A stretch of DNA of 64,000 bases from Xenorhabdus cabanillasii (lineage in GTDB: Bacteria > Pseudomonadota > Gammaproteobacteria > Enterobacterales > Enterobacteriaceae). The translations under genes were made by a program, and so were the position numbers. Of this stretch, positions 41,812-52,584 are shown one piece after another. The stretch lies in the NCBI RefSeq assembly GCF_003386665.1, contig NZ_QTUB01000001.1, positions 4,092,001-4,156,000 on the forward strand, in the 5' to 3' direction. The notes below the pieces were generated by a model, which made no database searches, was not told where the DNA came from, and saw nothing but the letters and a program-made list of their open reading frames with translations. The stretch's first letter is position 1, and each line of letters starts with the position of its first letter.

Positions 41812-42720
41812 ATGCGAAACCGAACATTAGCCGATTTAGATCGTGTTGTTGCCCTCGGAGGTGGTCACGGACTCGGACGCGTCATGTCTTCCCTCTCATC
41901 TCTCAGTACCCGGCTGACTGGTATTGTCACTACAACAGATAATGGTGGCTCAACCGGAAGAATAAGACGTTCCGAAGGGGGTATCGCCTGGGGAGATACC
42001 CGCAATTGCCTTAATCAGTTGATTACGGAACCCACGGTTGCTTCAGCCATGTTTGAGTATCGATTTGGCGGTAATGGCGAGCTGGCAGGACATAATCTGG
42101 GTAATTTGATGTTGAAAGCTTTGGATCATTTAAGTGTCCGACCTCTTGAGGCGATTAATCTGATCCGCAATCTACTGAAAGTGAATGCGCATCTGATCCC
42201 TATGTCTGAACAATCTGTTGATTTAATGGCTCTAGATGATCAGGGAAATGCGGTGTATGGTGAAGTGAATATTGACCAACTGAATTGTGTGCCGCGAGAG
42301 TTAATGCTTTACCCCCATGTCAACGCCACTAAAGAAGCGCTGGAAGCCATTGAACAGGCTGATTTAATTCTAATCGGTCCCGGTAGTTTTTTCACCAGTC
42401 TGATGCCGGTATTACTGTTGGAAGATTTAACTCAATCTTTGCGTCGCAGTAATGCCAATATGATTTATATCGGTAATTTAGGGAAAGAACTCAGTCATGC
42501 TGCCGCTGATCTCTCATTGAAAGATAAACTCGATATGATAGAGAATACGATTGGTCGCAAGATGATTAATGCAATCATTGTTGGCCCATGCACAGATACC
42601 CGCAATTTGAATGACAGGATTATCACACAACAAGTTTTGGAAGCTCAGGATATTCCTTATCGTCATGATCGCGAATTATTACGGCAAGCAATAGAAGATA
42701 CCCTGCAAAAATTGGGATAA
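41812..42720 (+). CDS. ybhK: YvcK/CofD-like protein YbhK (putative gluconeogenesis factor)
   Basis: A 302-aa protein of the CofD-like YvcK family. [13 protein letters not shown] (about residues 12-24), [13 protein letters not shown] and [11 protein letters not shown] are family signatures. Relatives in Bacillus are needed for growth on gluconeogenic carbon and bind UDP-sugars; the enterobacterial role is unknown. It is divergent from moaA, as in E. coli, and convergent with uvrB. Confidence 0.93.
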   Translation: MRNRTLADLDRVVALGGGHGLGRVMSSLSSLSTRLTGIVTTTDNGGSTGRIRRSEGGIAWGDTRNCLNQLITEPTVASAMFEYRFGGNGELAGHNLGNLMLKALDHLSVRPLEAINLIRNLLKVNAHLIPMSEQSVDLMALDDQGNAVYGEVNIDQLNCVPRELMLYPHVNATKEALEAIEQADLILIGPGSFFTSLMPVLLLEDLTQSLRRSNANMIYIGNLGKELSHAAADLSLKDKLDMIENTIGRKMINAIIVGPCTDTRNLNDRIITQQVLEAQDIPYRHDRELLRQAIEDTLQKLG

Positions 42721-42771
42721 TTCATTCGTTACCGGCTGATATCTACAGATTACACCGCTAAGTTACCGATA

Positions 42772-42800
42772 GAGAGTGATTATTTCACTCTCCATTTCAA
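42772..42800 (+). terminator. Terminator hairpin after ybhK
   Basis: GAGAGTGA (42772-42779) pairs with TCACTCTC (42785-42792), followed by a T-rich stretch, between the convergent ybhK and uvrB. Confidence 0.6.
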
Positions 42801-42821
42801 TTTAAGAGTTGATAATAAGAT

Positions 42822-44855
42822 TTAAGAATTGACAATAAACTGTGCTCTTAATGCCTGAACCTGATCGCGCACGTTAGCCGCCTGTTCAAATTCAAGATCA
42901 CGCGCATATTGGTACATTTTTTCTTCCAACTCGCGGATTTTACTCTCCAGTTCTTTCGTGGATAGTTTCTGATAATCGTCCATTCCCAAATCTGTTTTGT
43001 TTCTGCTTTTACTCTTAGCTTTTCCTTTACCATTAACAGGTTGACCAAGTTGCAGAATATCGCCAATTTTTTTATTCAGCCCTTTTGGCGTAATACCGTG
43101 CTCTTCGTTAAACGCCTGTTGTTTAGCACGACGACGTTCTGTTTCACTAATTGCTTTCGCCATAGAATCGGTAATTTTATCACCGTACAGAATCGCTTTG
43201 CCATGCAGGTTACGCGCTGCACGCCCAATCGTCTGGATCAAAGAACGTTCTGACCGAAGGAAACCTTCTTTATCGGCATCTAAGATTGCAACTAAAGAGA
43301 CTTCCGGCATATCCAAACCTTCACGTAACAAGTTGATCCCAACCAGTACATCAAATTCTCCCAGGCGCAAATCACGGATGATTTCCACCCGCTCAACGGT
43401 ATCAATATCAGAATGAAGATAACGCACCCGCTCGCCATGCTCTTCCAGATATTCTGTCAAATCTTCCGCCATACGCTTGGTCAGAGTGGTTACCAGTACA
43501 CGTTCATTTTTTGCTGCACGGACACGGATTTCAGACAATAAGTCATCAACCTGAGTCGCAACTGGACGAACTTCAACCTCTGGGTCGATAAGACCCGTTG
43601 GACGCACCACCTGTTCAACCACTTCATTGCCGGATTTCTCCAGTTCATAGTGGCCGGGTGTTGCCGATACATAAATGGTTTGTGGTGCCAGAGCTTCAAA
43701 TTCTTCAAAGCGCATCGGACGGTTATCCAACGCTGATGGTAACCGGAAACCATATTCCACCAGTGTCTCCTTACGGGAACGATCTCCCCGATACATGCCA
43801 CCCAATTGTGGGATAGTGACGTGGGATTCATCCACGATCAACAAACCATCCGCTGACAGGTAGTCGAATAAAGTCGGAGGCGGTTCCCCTGGAGCACGGC
43901 CGGACAGATAGCGGGAGTAGTTTTCAATCCCGGAGCAATAACCCAGTTCATTCATCATTTCCAGATCAAATTGGGTTCTCTGGGTTATACGCTGTTCCTC
44001 CAGCAGCTTATCTGAAGCCAGAAGAACTTTACGTCTCTCATCCAGCTCAACTTTAATATATTCTATCGCCTGAAGGATACGCTCACGTGGTGTTACATAG
44101 TGAGTTTTGGGATAAACAGTATAACGGGGAACATTATATTGCACCTGCCCTGTCAGCGGATCAAACAAAGAAAGCCGTTCCACTTCATCGTCAAACAATT
44201 CAACACGCAATGCATGTTCATCTGATTCAGCAGGGAAAATATCAATCACTTCACCACGTACACGGAAAGTTCCTCGCTGGAATGCCTGATCATTACGCGT
44301 ATATTGCAGCTCTGCCAGACGACGCAGGATAGAGCGCTGGTCTATCAACATCCCGTTAGTCAGGTGCAGCATCATTTTCAGGTAACTATCGGGATCACCC
44401 AAACCATAAATTGCGGAAACAGATGCAACCACAACAACATCCTTTCGCTCCAACAAGGCTTTTGTCGCAGACAAACGCATCTGTTCAATATGTTCGTTCA
44501 CAGATGCATCTTTTTCGATAAAAGTATCAGAGCTGGGCACATAGGCTTCTGGTTGATAATAGTCGTAGTAAGAGACAAAGTACTCTACTGCATTCTCAGG
44601 GAAGAACTCCTTCATTTCACTATAGAGCTGAGCCGCCAACGTTTTATTCGGAGCCAAAACCATCGTTGGTCGATTCATATTTGCAATAACATTGGCTATC
44701 GTGAATGTCTTGCCTGATCCCGTAACCCCCAATAATGTCTGATGGGCAAGACCATCTTCCAGCCCATCCTGCAATTTCCGGATAGCTTCTGGCTGATCTC
44801 CGCCAGGCTCGAAATCAGAACATAACTTGAATACTTTGCTCGTCTCTTTACTCAT
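42822..44855 (-). CDS. uvrB: Excinuclease ABC subunit B
   Basis: UvrB is the damage-verification helicase of nucleotide excision repair. The 677-aa protein has Walker [11 protein letters not shown] (about residues 39-48), the beta-hairpin [17 protein letters not shown] (about residues 92-108), the helicase motif QTIGRAARN and a C-terminal UVR domain ([22 protein letters not shown]) that contacts UvrC. A LexA box lies 112-128 bp upstream of the start. Confidence 0.97.
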   Translation of the reverse strand: MSKETSKVFKLCSDFEPGGDQPEAIRKLQDGLEDGLAHQTLLGVTGSGKTFTIANVIANMNRPTMVLAPNKTLAAQLYSEMKEFFPENAVEYFVSYYDYYQPEAYVPSSDTFIEKDASVNEHIEQMRLSATKALLERKDVVVVASVSAIYGLGDPDSYLKMMLHLTNGMLIDQRSILRRLAELQYTRNDQAFQRGTFRVRGEVIDIFPAESDEHALRVELFDDEVERLSLFDPLTGQVQYNVPRYTVYPKTHYVTPRERILQAIEYIKVELDERRKVLLASDKLLEEQRITQRTQFDLEMMNELGYCSGIENYSRYLSGRAPGEPPPTLFDYLSADGLLIVDESHVTIPQLGGMYRGDRSRKETLVEYGFRLPSALDNRPMRFEEFEALAPQTIYVSATPGHYELEKSGNEVVEQVVRPTGLIDPEVEVRPVATQVDDLLSEIRVRAAKNERVLVTTLTKRMAEDLTEYLEEHGERVRYLHSDIDTVERVEIIRDLRLGEFDVLVGINLLREGLDMPEVSLVAILDADKEGFLRSERSLIQTIGRAARNLHGKAILYGDKITDSMAKAISETERRRAKQQAFNEEHGITPKGLNKKIGDILQLGQPVNGKGKAKSKSRNKTDLGMDDYQKLSTKELESKIRELEEKMYQYARDLEFEQAANVRDQVQALRAQFIVNS

Positions 44856-44880
44856 CTTCCACCCGATATCATTGCATGCC

Positions 44881-44942
44881 TATACACCCATCTTTCAAGT
44901 TACAACTTTGCGGACTGCGCGTTGAAACCCATCGTGTATATA
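44881..44942 (+). repeat. Dispersed intergenic repeat, copy D, in the uvrB leader
   Basis: TATACACCCATCTTTCAAGT and GCGTTGAAACCCATC with a GTGTATA end match the repeat family. It sits between the uvrB LexA box and the uvrB start, so it would be transcribed into the leader. Confidence 0.6.
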
Positions 44943-44967
44943 TGCTAACCAAAACGCTCTTATAATA

Positions 44968-44983
44968 CTGGATAAAAAACCAG
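44968..44983. promoter_or_regulatory. LexA (SOS) box of uvrB
   Basis: The sequence is CTGG-N8-CCAG with an A/T-only spacer (TACTGGATAAAAAACCAGCT). It closely matches the E. coli uvrB SOS box, which has CCAG in the same half. Confidence 0.75.
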
Positions 44984-45321
44984 CTTCAAGTAGATTAGCA
45001 AAATAATATTATCCCCAATTCAAAAATTGTACCCGACAGACGTTAACCAGGGGCAGAAACAGCCATAAGGTGATATTAACCTTTAGTTAACATTAGCTAA
45101 GACTATTTTTATCCCCAGATAGCTATTTTGCTTTTTCCTATTTTCATTTTAGCTACTGAAATGATAAAGCAGGGAATGATAAAGAGGCATTGAAAAGGAT
45201 TGATTTTATATAACCAACTAATTTTAAATAAAAAAAATTCAAAGGAGAGAATAACAGCAAATCTTGCGCAAGCCGCGTGTCATCTTGTGTCAGACTACTT
45301 TTCTAAACCTAATACACAAGG

Positions 45322-45400
45322 TTATCCACAGGAACAGTGGATAACTCAACAAACCCTATTAGGCATGGGAGGTTGCAGAGTTATCCTCTTCTGTGGATTT
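45322..45400. promoter_or_regulatory. DnaA-box cluster, DARS1-like
   Basis: A perfect DnaA box TTATCCACA (45322-45330) faces AGTGGATAA (45336-45344). Two weaker boxes follow: TTATCCTCT (45381-45389) and TGTGGATTT (45392-45400). In E. coli DARS1, a site that recharges DnaA with ATP, lies in this same bioD-uvrB gap, and DnaA boxes upstream of uvrB have been described. The rest of the 44990-45560 gap shows no convincing gene. Confidence 0.65.
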
Positions 45401-45513
45401 CTTCAATAGCGAAATGTTTTCATACTATTTTGAAATAGTTTTACGCTATTTATTGTTCAAAAATAGGACAATAATTGTTAAAATGAGGCATATTTTATAC
45501 CAACTTTTCAGCC

Positions 45514-45540
45514 AGAACCCACTTATCCAGTGGGCTATTT
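45514..45540. terminator. Hairpin downstream of bioD
   Basis: CCCACT (45518-45523) pairs with AGTGGG (45529-45534). It lies about 28 bp past the bioD stop, but the U-rich flank is on the plus strand, so its use by bioD is uncertain. Confidence 0.4.
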
Positions 45541-45561
45541 TAACTAACAGCGAATAAATAA

Positions 45562-46245
45562 TTAGTTAACCAACAAATCAATATTTATATATTCTCCAAT
45601 GTTATTTTTTTTATCTGAGTCGCTTAAATGGGGTATAACACCAAGTAAAGGCGCAGAAATCATCCGTTTTAATGTTGCTAAATACTCAGCCTGACGCTTG
45701 CCAGCGGGCTCTATTTCATTCGCAACCCAACCCACTAATTCCAAATCTGAACCTTGAATAACTTTTGCTGTTAAGACAGCATGGTTGATACAGCCCAGTT
45801 TAACTCCTACCGTTAAGATCACAGGCAGTTTTTCCTGAACCACCCAATCTGCAAAAGTAGTATTTTCAGATAACGGTGTATACCAACCACCAGCCCCCTC
45901 AATTAACACCCAATTCGCTTTTACCGCCAATTTTTCCAGACCTTGTGACATCACAGTAAATTCGATCGGTTGATTGAGTTCAGCACTGACAATATGGGGA
46001 GAAGTCGGTTCTACAAATACTAATGGGTTAACTTCCTGATAAGATAGAGATACTGAACTGTTATACTGCAAAGCCAAAGCATCTCCATTACGTATCCCTT
46101 CCGGAGTCACTTCACTGCCTGATGCCACTGGTTTATAACCCGCAGTTTGATAGCCTTTTTTATTCGCCGCTTGTAACAAGGCACAACTGACAACCGTTTT
46201 ACCTACTTCGGTATCAGTCCCGGTAAGAAAATATTTATTTGTCAC
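45562..46245 (-). CDS. bioD: Dethiobiotin synthetase
   Basis: BioD closes the ureido ring of dethiobiotin from DAPA, CO2 and ATP. The 227-aa protein begins at a GTG (46245), giving [17 protein letters not shown], which matches the E. coli N-terminus; CGGAG lies upstream. Walker A GTDTEVGKT, KPVASGSE and EGAGGWYTPL are present. The start overlaps the bioC stop by about 11 nt. It is the last gene of bioBFCD. Confidence 0.95.
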   Translation of the reverse strand: MTNKYFLTGTDTEVGKTVVSCALLQAANKKGYQTAGYKPVASGSEVTPEGIRNGDALALQYNSSVSLSYQEVNPLVFVEPTSPHIVSAELNQPIEFTVMSQGLEKLAVKANWVLIEGAGGWYTPLSENTTFADWVVQEKLPVILTVGVKLGCINHAVLTAKVIQGSDLELVGWVANEIEPAGKRQAEYLATLKRMISAPLLGVIPHLSDSDKKNNIGEYINIDLLVN

Positions 46246-47008
46246 AGTAAATGACTCCGAAAGCAATTTGATAGCTTAATGGGTAATTTCCATTATTTCT
46301 CGGATACACTTCTGAAAGAACATTCAGGCGTTTTCTCGTCATCAAACCCGGTTTACGGCCACGATGAAGATGTGTAGCTCCGATACCTTTCAAGGAATTC
46401 AATAAAAGCAGTAACTGTGGATAATGCTGGCTATATTGCTTGTGTATGAATTGATGCCGATACGGTTGACACGCATCAGCAATTGCCTGCAAGGACAGGA
46501 ATTGATTGATGTGTCGATAAGAATCAACGCGCTCCCATGCTGTTTCCAGCTCACACAATGAGCCCTGTGCAAGCGTGGAGAACAAAATAAGGCCTCCGGG
46601 ACGGGTTACGCGATGGAATTCCTGCAATGCACATGGCAGATCATTACACCACTGTACAGCCAAGTTACTGAAACAGATATCCACACTATTATCCGCCAGC
46701 CCTAAATGCTCAATATCGCCTTGCAGGTAATAGTCAGCAACTTGCTGACTCTGAGCATGGTTTAACATGCCGGCAGCCAGATCCAATGCGATAACCTGTT
46801 TACCCCATTGTTTCCAACGGTGACTAAAAAAACCTGTGCCACAACCAGCATCCAATACCCGAACACCAGTATCTTCTGCTCGTGCCAATTCCATCAGGTA
46901 TTCCCCGGTTTGTTGTTGCAACTTCGCAACAGTGTCATAGCATGAGGCTGCTCTGCCAAAAGCCCCCGCAATCGCCTGTTTATCAACACATTTAATAGCC
47001 AGATCCAC
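46235..47008 (-). CDS. bioC: Malonyl-ACP O-methyltransferase BioC
   Basis: BioC methylates malonyl-ACP so that it can enter fatty acid synthesis to build the pimelate moiety. I start at the GTG at 47008 (257 aa): GGAGG lies 7 nt upstream and the [13 protein letters not shown] onset matches E. coli. The SAM motif [11 protein letters not shown] (about residues 50-60) and FSNLAVQWC are intact, as is [13 protein letters not shown] near the C-terminus. It overlaps the bioF end by 17 nt. Confidence 0.94.
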   Translation of the reverse strand: MDLAIKCVDKQAIAGAFGRAASCYDTVAKLQQQTGEYLMELARAEDTGVRVLDAGCGTGFFSHRWKQWGKQVIALDLAAGMLNHAQSQQVADYYLQGDIEHLGLADNSVDICFSNLAVQWCNDLPCALQEFHRVTRPGGLILFSTLAQGSLCELETAWERVDSYRHINQFLSLQAIADACQPYRHQFIHKQYSQHYPQLLLLLNSLKGIGATHLHRGRKPGLMTRKRLNVLSEVYPRNNGNYPLSYQIAFGVIYCDK

Positions 47009-48146
47009 GCAACGCCTCCAGTAATACATCAATATCTTGTCGGGTATGATTTGCTGTCAGTGTGATACGCAAACGAGCACTATTCGGTGGCACTGTCGGT
47101 GGAAGAATCGCTTTTACCCATACTTTTTGTTGCATAAGCAAGTGGGATAAGGCGATACAACGTTCATTATCACCAATGATCACAGGCTGAATAACAGTTT
47201 CAGAATCCACCAGGGAAAAAGGTAAATTTTGCGCCTCACGGCGAAAATAACGGATATTATTTTGCAGACGATGGCGTAATTCATCTCCAGCCCGGATTTG
47301 CCGCACAGCTTCAGAAAGAGCTACAGCCTGAGCAGGTGGCATAGACGTGCTGTAAATCAAGTGTCGGGCATATTGAATCAGGTACTCTGCGGTCTGTTCA
47401 TCACACAACACAGCCGCACCACTTAAACCAAATGCTTTACCAAATGTGACGATTAAAAGCTCTGGTTTCACATCCTGCAACCAACAACTACCCCGTCCTT
47501 CATCTCCACGAATACCGATACCGTGAGCATCATCAACCATTAACCAGCCGCCCGCAGATTGTGTTTGCTGTGCAATCACATCAAGTGGTGCACTATCTCC
47601 ATCCATACTGAAGATGCCCTCGGTGACGACTAATGTTTTACCTGTACACTCTTTTGCCAGATGCTGTTTCAGAGAATCAGGATTATTGTGCAGAAAGCGC
47701 CGTAGTTGAGCCGGAGATTGCATAGCTGCTTCCATCAATGAGGCATGGCTCAGGCGATCAGCAATAATACGATCCTCCTTTTCCATCAATGCAGCTATCA
47801 CTCCTTGATTAGCGGCATAGCCAGAAATGAACAGTAAAGCCCGGGGATAACCAAGCCATTCCGCCAGTTGTTGCTCCAGCATATGGTGAGCTGCGGTATA
47901 ACCTGTAACATGCCCCGAACCACCGCTGCCTACACCATACCGCTCCGCCCCTTGTTGCCAGGCGGCAATAATTTGCGGATTTTGACTCAGTCCGAGGTAG
48001 TCGTTACTGGAAAAGTTCAGGTACTGGCCATCAGAAGTGTCTAAGAGCTGCCCACATGAACCCAAATGGACTTGCCTGCTACGCCACAAAGATGTGCCCC
48101 GGCGTTCAGCCAAACGCCGGGAGATAGAATCTGACCAATTCATCAT
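46992..48146 (-). CDS. bioF: 8-amino-7-oxononanoate synthase
   Basis: BioF condenses pimeloyl-ACP with alanine in a PLP-dependent reaction. The 384-aa protein shows NDYLGLS (about residues 45-51), [11 protein letters not shown] (about 73-83), [11 protein letters not shown] and the PLP lysine in [13 protein letters not shown]. The first ATG overlaps the bioB stop (ATGA); a second ATG follows immediately. Translational coupling with bioB is likely. Confidence 0.96.
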   Translation of the reverse strand: MMNWSDSISRRLAERRGTSLWRSRQVHLGSCGQLLDTSDGQYLNFSSNDYLGLSQNPQIIAAWQQGAERYGVGSGGSGHVTGYTAAHHMLEQQLAEWLGYPRALLFISGYAANQGVIAALMEKEDRIIADRLSHASLMEAAMQSPAQLRRFLHNNPDSLKQHLAKECTGKTLVVTEGIFSMDGDSAPLDVIAQQTQSAGGWLMVDDAHGIGIRGDEGRGSCWLQDVKPELLIVTFGKAFGLSGAAVLCDEQTAEYLIQYARHLIYSTSMPPAQAVALSEAVRQIRAGDELRHRLQNNIRYFRREAQNLPFSLVDSETVIQPVIIGDNERCIALSHLLMQQKVWVKAILPPTVPPNSARLRITLTANHTRQDIDVLLEALRGSGY

Positions 48147-49183
48147 ATTGCCGCATTATAGAATTGTTCATTATCAGCATTGTTTATGATTGCTTCTGTC
48201 AGGTGTTGCTGCTGTTGATTATCACCAAATGCAGTTTTTGTCTGCTGAGGATTGATACCCAATCTGCGGAACAGTTGCAGGTCTTTGTCTTCCTCAGGAT
48301 TCGGGGTTGTCAGCAATTTACAACCATAAAAAATAGAGTTGGCTCCGGCCATAAAACACATAGCCTGAGTCTGTTCATTCATCTGTTCACGCCCTGCGGA
48401 TAAGCGGACATGAGATTTCGGCATCATGATCCGAGCCACCGCAATAGTGCGGATAAAGTCAAATGGATCGACGTCCTCGTTACTTTCCAGCGGTGTTCCT
48501 TTAACTTTTACCAGCATGTTGATTGGCACGCTTTCAGGTGGTTTCGGCAGGTTTGCCAGTTGTACCAACAATGCTGCCCGGTCACGAATTTCCTCACCCA
48601 GACCCACAATACCTCCAGAACACACCTTAATGCCTACATCCCTGACATTTTCCAGTGTATCCAGCCTGTCCTGATAACTGCGTGTGGTAATGATATTGCC
48701 GTAAAATTCCGGCGAGGTGTCCAGGTTATGGTTATAGTAGTCCAGACCTGCCTCTGCCAGACGCTGTGCCTGAGATTGGTTCAACATTCCCAGTGTCATA
48801 CAAGTTTCCATACCCAATGCCTTAACTTCTTTAACCATCTTCTCCAGATAAGGCATATCCCGTTCGTGTGGATTTTTCCATGCTGCGCCCATACAAAAAC
48901 GGGTTGAACCTGCATTTTTGGCTTTGCGGGCAGATTCAATGACTTTTTCCACTTCCATCAGGCGTTCTTTTTCCAGACCAGTTTTATAACGGGAACTTTG
49001 TGGACAGTACTTACAGTCTTCTGGACAGGCTCCGGTTTTTATTGAAAGAAGTGTACTGACCTGTACCTGCTGTGGATCAAAATGTTCGCGATGTATCTGC
49101 TGTGCCTGAAACAATAATTCAAAAAAAGGCTTATCAAACAGCACCTGTGCCTGTTTGATAGTCCATTGTTGACGCTCACTCAC
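48143..49183 (-). CDS. bioB: Biotin synthase
   Basis: BioB inserts sulfur into dethiobiotin using radical SAM chemistry. The 346-aa protein has the radical SAM cluster motif CPEDCKYC (about residues 53-60) and [19 protein letters not shown] and [10 protein letters not shown], which line the active site. It heads the bioBFCD operon and is divergent from bioA across a BirA operator. Confidence 0.97.
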   Translation of the reverse strand: MSERQQWTIKQAQVLFDKPFFELLFQAQQIHREHFDPQQVQVSTLLSIKTGACPEDCKYCPQSSRYKTGLEKERLMEVEKVIESARKAKNAGSTRFCMGAAWKNPHERDMPYLEKMVKEVKALGMETCMTLGMLNQSQAQRLAEAGLDYYNHNLDTSPEFYGNIITTRSYQDRLDTLENVRDVGIKVCSGGIVGLGEEIRDRAALLVQLANLPKPPESVPINMLVKVKGTPLESNEDVDPFDFIRTIAVARIMMPKSHVRLSAGREQMNEQTQAMCFMAGANSIFYGCKLLTTPNPEEDKDLQLFRRLGINPQQTKTAFGDNQQQQHLTEAIINNADNEQFYNAAI

Positions 49184-49234
49184 AATAATTTCTCCAGTGT
49201 GAAAAATGTTGTCAGTTTAAATAACACCGCTATC

Positions 49235-49268
49235 ATGTCAACCAAAACAAACTCAAAAAGGTTTACAA
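49235..49268. promoter_or_regulatory. BirA operator between bioA and bioB
   Basis: ATGTCAACC (49235-49243), a 16-bp spacer and GGTTTACAA (49260-49268) match the BirA operator TTGTAAACC-N16-GGTTTACAA: perfect in the right half and 7/9 in the left. It covers the divergent bioA/bioB promoters, so both arms should be repressed when biotin is plentiful. Confidence 0.85.
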
Positions 49269-49278
49269 TAAATTTGTT

Positions 49279-50559
49279 ATGAATCGTTCAGATATTGAAT
49301 TTGACCTGCGCCATATCTGGCATCCGTATACATCAATGAGTAATCCACTGCCGACTTATCCTGTTGTTTCAGCCAGTGGCGCTGAACTGGTATTGTCAGA
49401 TGGCCGTAGGTTAATTGATGGTATGTCTTCATGGTGGGCCGCGATCCACGGCTACAATCATCCTGTACTTAATAAAGCGGTAACGTCGCAAATTGACAAA
49501 ATGTCTCATGTAATGTTTGGCGGTATTACCCATCCACCTGCTATTGAACTGTGTAAACAGCTAGTGGCAATGACCCCTGCGCCATTAGAGTGTGTTTTTC
49601 TGGCCGATTCCGGATCTGTTGCCGTGGAAGTTGCCATGAAAATGGCGCTGCAATATTGGCAAGCCAAAGGGAAAAAACAGAAGAAAAAACGCCAGAAATT
49701 TCTGACACTACGTCATGGTTATCATGGCGATACTTTCGGTGCAATGTCGGTCTGCGATCCCGATAATTCAATGCACAGCCTTTATAAAGGCTATCTCCCC
49801 AGTCATCTGTTCGCAGATGCCCCTCAATCCCGTTTTGATGATGAATGGCAACCAGAAGATATCGCTTCTTTCCGGCAATTAATACAACAGCATCATGATG
49901 AAATCGCCGCTGTCATTATGGAACCGATTGTTCAGGGAGCAGGTGGAATGCGAATTTATCATCCTGAGTATCTGCGTCAGGTTCGTCAGCTTTGTCATGA
50001 ATACCAGATTTTGCTGATTGCGGATGAGATCGCTACCGGATTTGGCCGCACAGGCAAGTTATTTGCCTGTGAACATGCTGATATCGAACCAGATATTTTA
50101 TGCTTAGGTAAAGCACTGACAGGCGGTTATATGACGTTATCCGCAACGTTAACAACTCGCCATGTAGCAGAAATCATCAGCCAGAGTGAGGCCGGCTGTT
50201 TTATGCACGGCCCAACTTTCATGGGCAATCCACTGGCTTGTGCCGTTGCCAGCGCCAGCCTGAAATTACTTACAGGAAGCCAGTGGCAACAACGTATTCA
50301 GTCAGTTGAATCTCAGTTAAAAAGCGAGTTGCTGCCTCTGAAATCACATGAATCTGTTGAAGATGTGCGGGTATTAGGTGCAATTGGCGTTGTAGAAATG
50401 AAACAGCCTGTTGATATGGCTTCTCTACAGCATCATTTCGTACAACAGGGAGTTTGGATAAGACCATTTGGACGCTTAATTTATTTAATGCCTCCTTATA
50501 TTATTCAGCCGGGGCAATTGTCGAAACTGACAAATGCTATTACTGATGCAATAATTTAA
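49279..50559 (+). CDS. bioA: Adenosylmethionine-8-amino-7-oxononanoate aminotransferase
   Basis: BioA makes DAPA from 8-amino-7-oxononanoate, using SAM as amino donor. The 426-aa PLP enzyme has [53 protein letters not shown] and the PLP lysine in CLGKALTGG (about residue 276). No good Shine-Dalgarno is visible before the ATG, only 10 bp from the BirA operator, so the leader is short. A strong terminator follows. Confidence 0.97.
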   Translation: MNRSDIEFDLRHIWHPYTSMSNPLPTYPVVSASGAELVLSDGRRLIDGMSSWWAAIHGYNHPVLNKAVTSQIDKMSHVMFGGITHPPAIELCKQLVAMTPAPLECVFLADSGSVAVEVAMKMALQYWQAKGKKQKKKRQKFLTLRHGYHGDTFGAMSVCDPDNSMHSLYKGYLPSHLFADAPQSRFDDEWQPEDIASFRQLIQQHHDEIAAVIMEPIVQGAGGMRIYHPEYLRQVRQLCHEYQILLIADEIATGFGRTGKLFACEHADIEPDILCLGKALTGGYMTLSATLTTRHVAEIISQSEAGCFMHGPTFMGNPLACAVASASLKLLTGSQWQQRIQSVESQLKSELLPLKSHESVEDVRVLGAIGVVEMKQPVDMASLQHHFVQQGVWIRPFGRLIYLMPPYIIQPGQLSKLTNAITDAII

Positions 50560-50564
50560 CAATG

Positions 50565-50599
50565 AAGGTCAGCATTAATAATTATGCTGGCCTTATTTT
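50565..50599 (+). terminator. Rho-independent terminator of bioA
   Basis: AAGGTCAGCAT (50565-50575) pairs with ATGCTGGCCTT (50584-50594; one G-U pair) and is followed by ATTTTT, 6 bp after the stop. Confidence 0.88.
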
Positions 50600-50804
50600 T
50601 CCTCAAAATTAAATTATCTCTTCTATTTTTTTATTTATCGATTCATATCATTAAGCTCGCTATATAATTATCCGGTTTAACTTCAAAAATCAGTCACTGA
50701 TAAATATTAGTAACTAATTGGCTATATTCTGCATCATTTAAAAATAAATTTTCTGATATATTGCGTACACAGTCATATTTATTCTAACCAGAGAGAGATA
50801 TATC

Positions 50805-51377
50805 ATGAATCAAGAAAATTTAGTTGCACCTTCTAAAGACGAACTGGAAACTGTATTTGCACTGTCTAACGATATGTATAAGCAAGAACAATTACACTAT
50901 GAGGCAATAGCAAAAGAGAAACCTGAGCTGGCTCATTTATTTGGGAAAAATCCTGGAGCAAATTCATTACCTCATCCAGGCTTAAATATAACAGAATACG
51001 TCAGTGGATATTTTAATATTAATACATATCTCCAGTATGGAAGTTATCCATTTATTCAAGTATCATCTTATCCTGTTTTAATTGGAACTGCTCCGAATAC
51101 AAGAAAGAGTGCTAATTTCAATGGGTATATTTATGGTGGATATAATATGCCACAATTGAATTTTAATAATCTCTATCTTGGTGGTGTAATACACCATACC
51201 AATACTATTATAAACACTCCACTTAATTTCCAACTTTTCATTTATCCTCAAAAAATCTATCTGCGTTTATTTAAAGGAAATTTTTATTTGGGAGATTTAA
51301 TTTCTGTATATCAACATCATATACTGGTTACATATCCTATTGTTTTCTCAGGGGTTGGCACCTTTAGTCTTGCCTAA
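50805..51377 (+). CDS. Unrecognised 190-aa protein, possibly VapA-like beta-barrel
   Basis: A complete 190-aa frame with GAGAGAG before the ATG and 245 bp of AT-rich upstream DNA. It has no signal peptide. Residues 1-50 are charged and helical; residues 60-190 alternate hydrophobic and aromatic residues with many Gly, Asn and Tyr, typical of beta-strands, and end in PIVFSGVGTFSLA. The order FNGYIYGG, then LGGVIHHTNT, FQL...YLRLF, FYLGDLIS and GVGTFS is reminiscent of the Rhodococcus VapA/VapB core (GG...LY..T.SFQYN..YLNINFF...LLG...GSGSW). That resemblance is by eye and weak. No E. coli counterpart sits between bioA and pgl. Treat it as hypothetical. Confidence 0.6.
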   Translation: MNQENLVAPSKDELETVFALSNDMYKQEQLHYEAIAKEKPELAHLFGKNPGANSLPHPGLNITEYVSGYFNINTYLQYGSYPFIQVSSYPVLIGTAPNTRKSANFNGYIYGGYNMPQLNFNNLYLGGVIHHTNTIINTPLNFQLFIYPQKIYLRLFKGNFYLGDLISVYQHHILVTYPIVFSGVGTFSLA

Positions 51378-51420
51378 AAGACAGCGGGTATCAGAATAAT
51401 TTTCAGAAGAAGAATCAAAT

Positions 51421-51446
51421 GCCGCGCTAATAATTTGCGCGGCTTC
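51421..51446. terminator. Hairpin between the 190-aa gene and pgl
   Basis: GCCGCGC (51421-51427) and GCGCGGC (51437-51443) form a 7-bp GC stem between convergent genes. Confidence 0.55.
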
Positions 51447-51449
51447 TAA

Positions 51450-52436
51450 TTACAATGCCAATACTGTTACCCACATAGGCCCTTTACCAACCGGATAACG
51501 TGCCAGTTGGGTCAGTTTTCCGCTGTATTTATCAATGCCGGATACTGAAATATGATCGGATTTCTGCCCTGAAGAGATTAAAAAGTTACCACTGTAATCT
51601 ATGGCAAAACCACGAGGCTGATTTTCTGTCAGGTAATGTCCTGCTAATGTCAGATGATAGCCATCTTCTGAAACACGGAAGTGACTAATCACACTTTCAG
51701 AACGCTCGCTGGTATAGAGATGACGACCATCCGGTGTGATATGAATATCCGCAGACCAACGGGTACTGGAAAAATCCGCAGGCAATGAATCAACAGATTG
51801 TACTATGCGGTATTTTTCCCATTTACGCAGCACATCTACGGTTGAATCGAGTTCATTAATGCAATAAATTGCCTCTTTTTCTGGATGAAAAGCCATATGG
51901 CGCGGGCCTGCACCAGCTTCTGTTGTGATTTCGTCGGCACGGCTTTCTGTCAGATATCCCTGCTCATTCAAATCAAAAATACGAATATGATCTTCTTTCA
52001 AGCATGGAACCAATAATTGGCAATTCTCCCGATCAATATTGGCCGAATGTGGCGCTTTCAACCCTTCTACAATTTGGATCGGTGCTTTGACTACACCATT
52101 TTTGTCAATGGGGTGAACACTTAAATTGTTGAAGCTATAGGAAGCAGAAAATAAAAAACGCCCTGCTTTGTCCGTTGAAATATGAGTCGGGCTACCCGGT
52201 AATGGTGCAATGGCTTGCTGTTCCAATCGCCCATCAGAGCCGATTTTATAAGTGACGATGTTGAATTGAGGTCGTATCCCTACATATAAATGTTTACCAT
52301 CAGGATTAACCACCATCGGTTGTACTTCACCCGGTACATTTACCGTCTGGAGTAACGAAAGTTCTCCAACAATATTCAGAGACCAGACATGAATCTGACA
52401 ACTATTCGGACTGGCTGTATAAACCACTTGTTTCAT
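51450..52436 (-). CDS. pgl: 6-phosphogluconolactonase (YbhE type)
   Basis: Pgl hydrolyses 6-phosphogluconolactone in the pentose phosphate pathway. The 328-aa protein is a seven-bladed beta-propeller like E. coli YbhE, with repeats of [13 protein letters not shown] type, RHMAFHPE (about residues 178-185) and the closing [10 protein letters not shown]. It is unrelated to the DevB form. It is divergent from ybhA. Confidence 0.95.
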   Translation of the reverse strand: MKQVVYTASPNSCQIHVWSLNIVGELSLLQTVNVPGEVQPMVVNPDGKHLYVGIRPQFNIVTYKIGSDGRLEQQAIAPLPGSPTHISTDKAGRFLFSASYSFNNLSVHPIDKNGVVKAPIQIVEGLKAPHSANIDRENCQLLVPCLKEDHIRIFDLNEQGYLTESRADEITTEAGAGPRHMAFHPEKEAIYCINELDSTVDVLRKWEKYRIVQSVDSLPADFSSTRWSADIHITPDGRHLYTSERSESVISHFRVSEDGYHLTLAGHYLTENQPRGFAIDYSGNFLISSGQKSDHISVSGIDKYSGKLTQLARYPVGKGPMWVTVLAL

Positions 52437-52584
52437 TTTATCTCCTTAAAGCTCCATCACTATTTTATTGATCTGTAATGATTCTTGGAAAAATTTGTTT
52501 GTTAAACTGAGTGTATATCAGTTTAACTGTTTTTAATTAACATATAATATTTGCTTGAATCATCAACAATCTAGAGGCTAACTC

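Noticed and set aside
44304..44717. 137-aa frame opposite uvrB
   Set aside because: Antisense shadow of the uvrB coding sequence.
45200..45409. 69-aa open frame in the bioD-uvrB gap
   Set aside because: It overlaps the DnaA-box cluster, has no convincing composition or ribosome site, and shows no recognisable domain.
48410..48907. 165-aa frame opposite bioB
   Set aside because: It is a Cys/His-rich shadow of the conserved bioB gene on the other strand.
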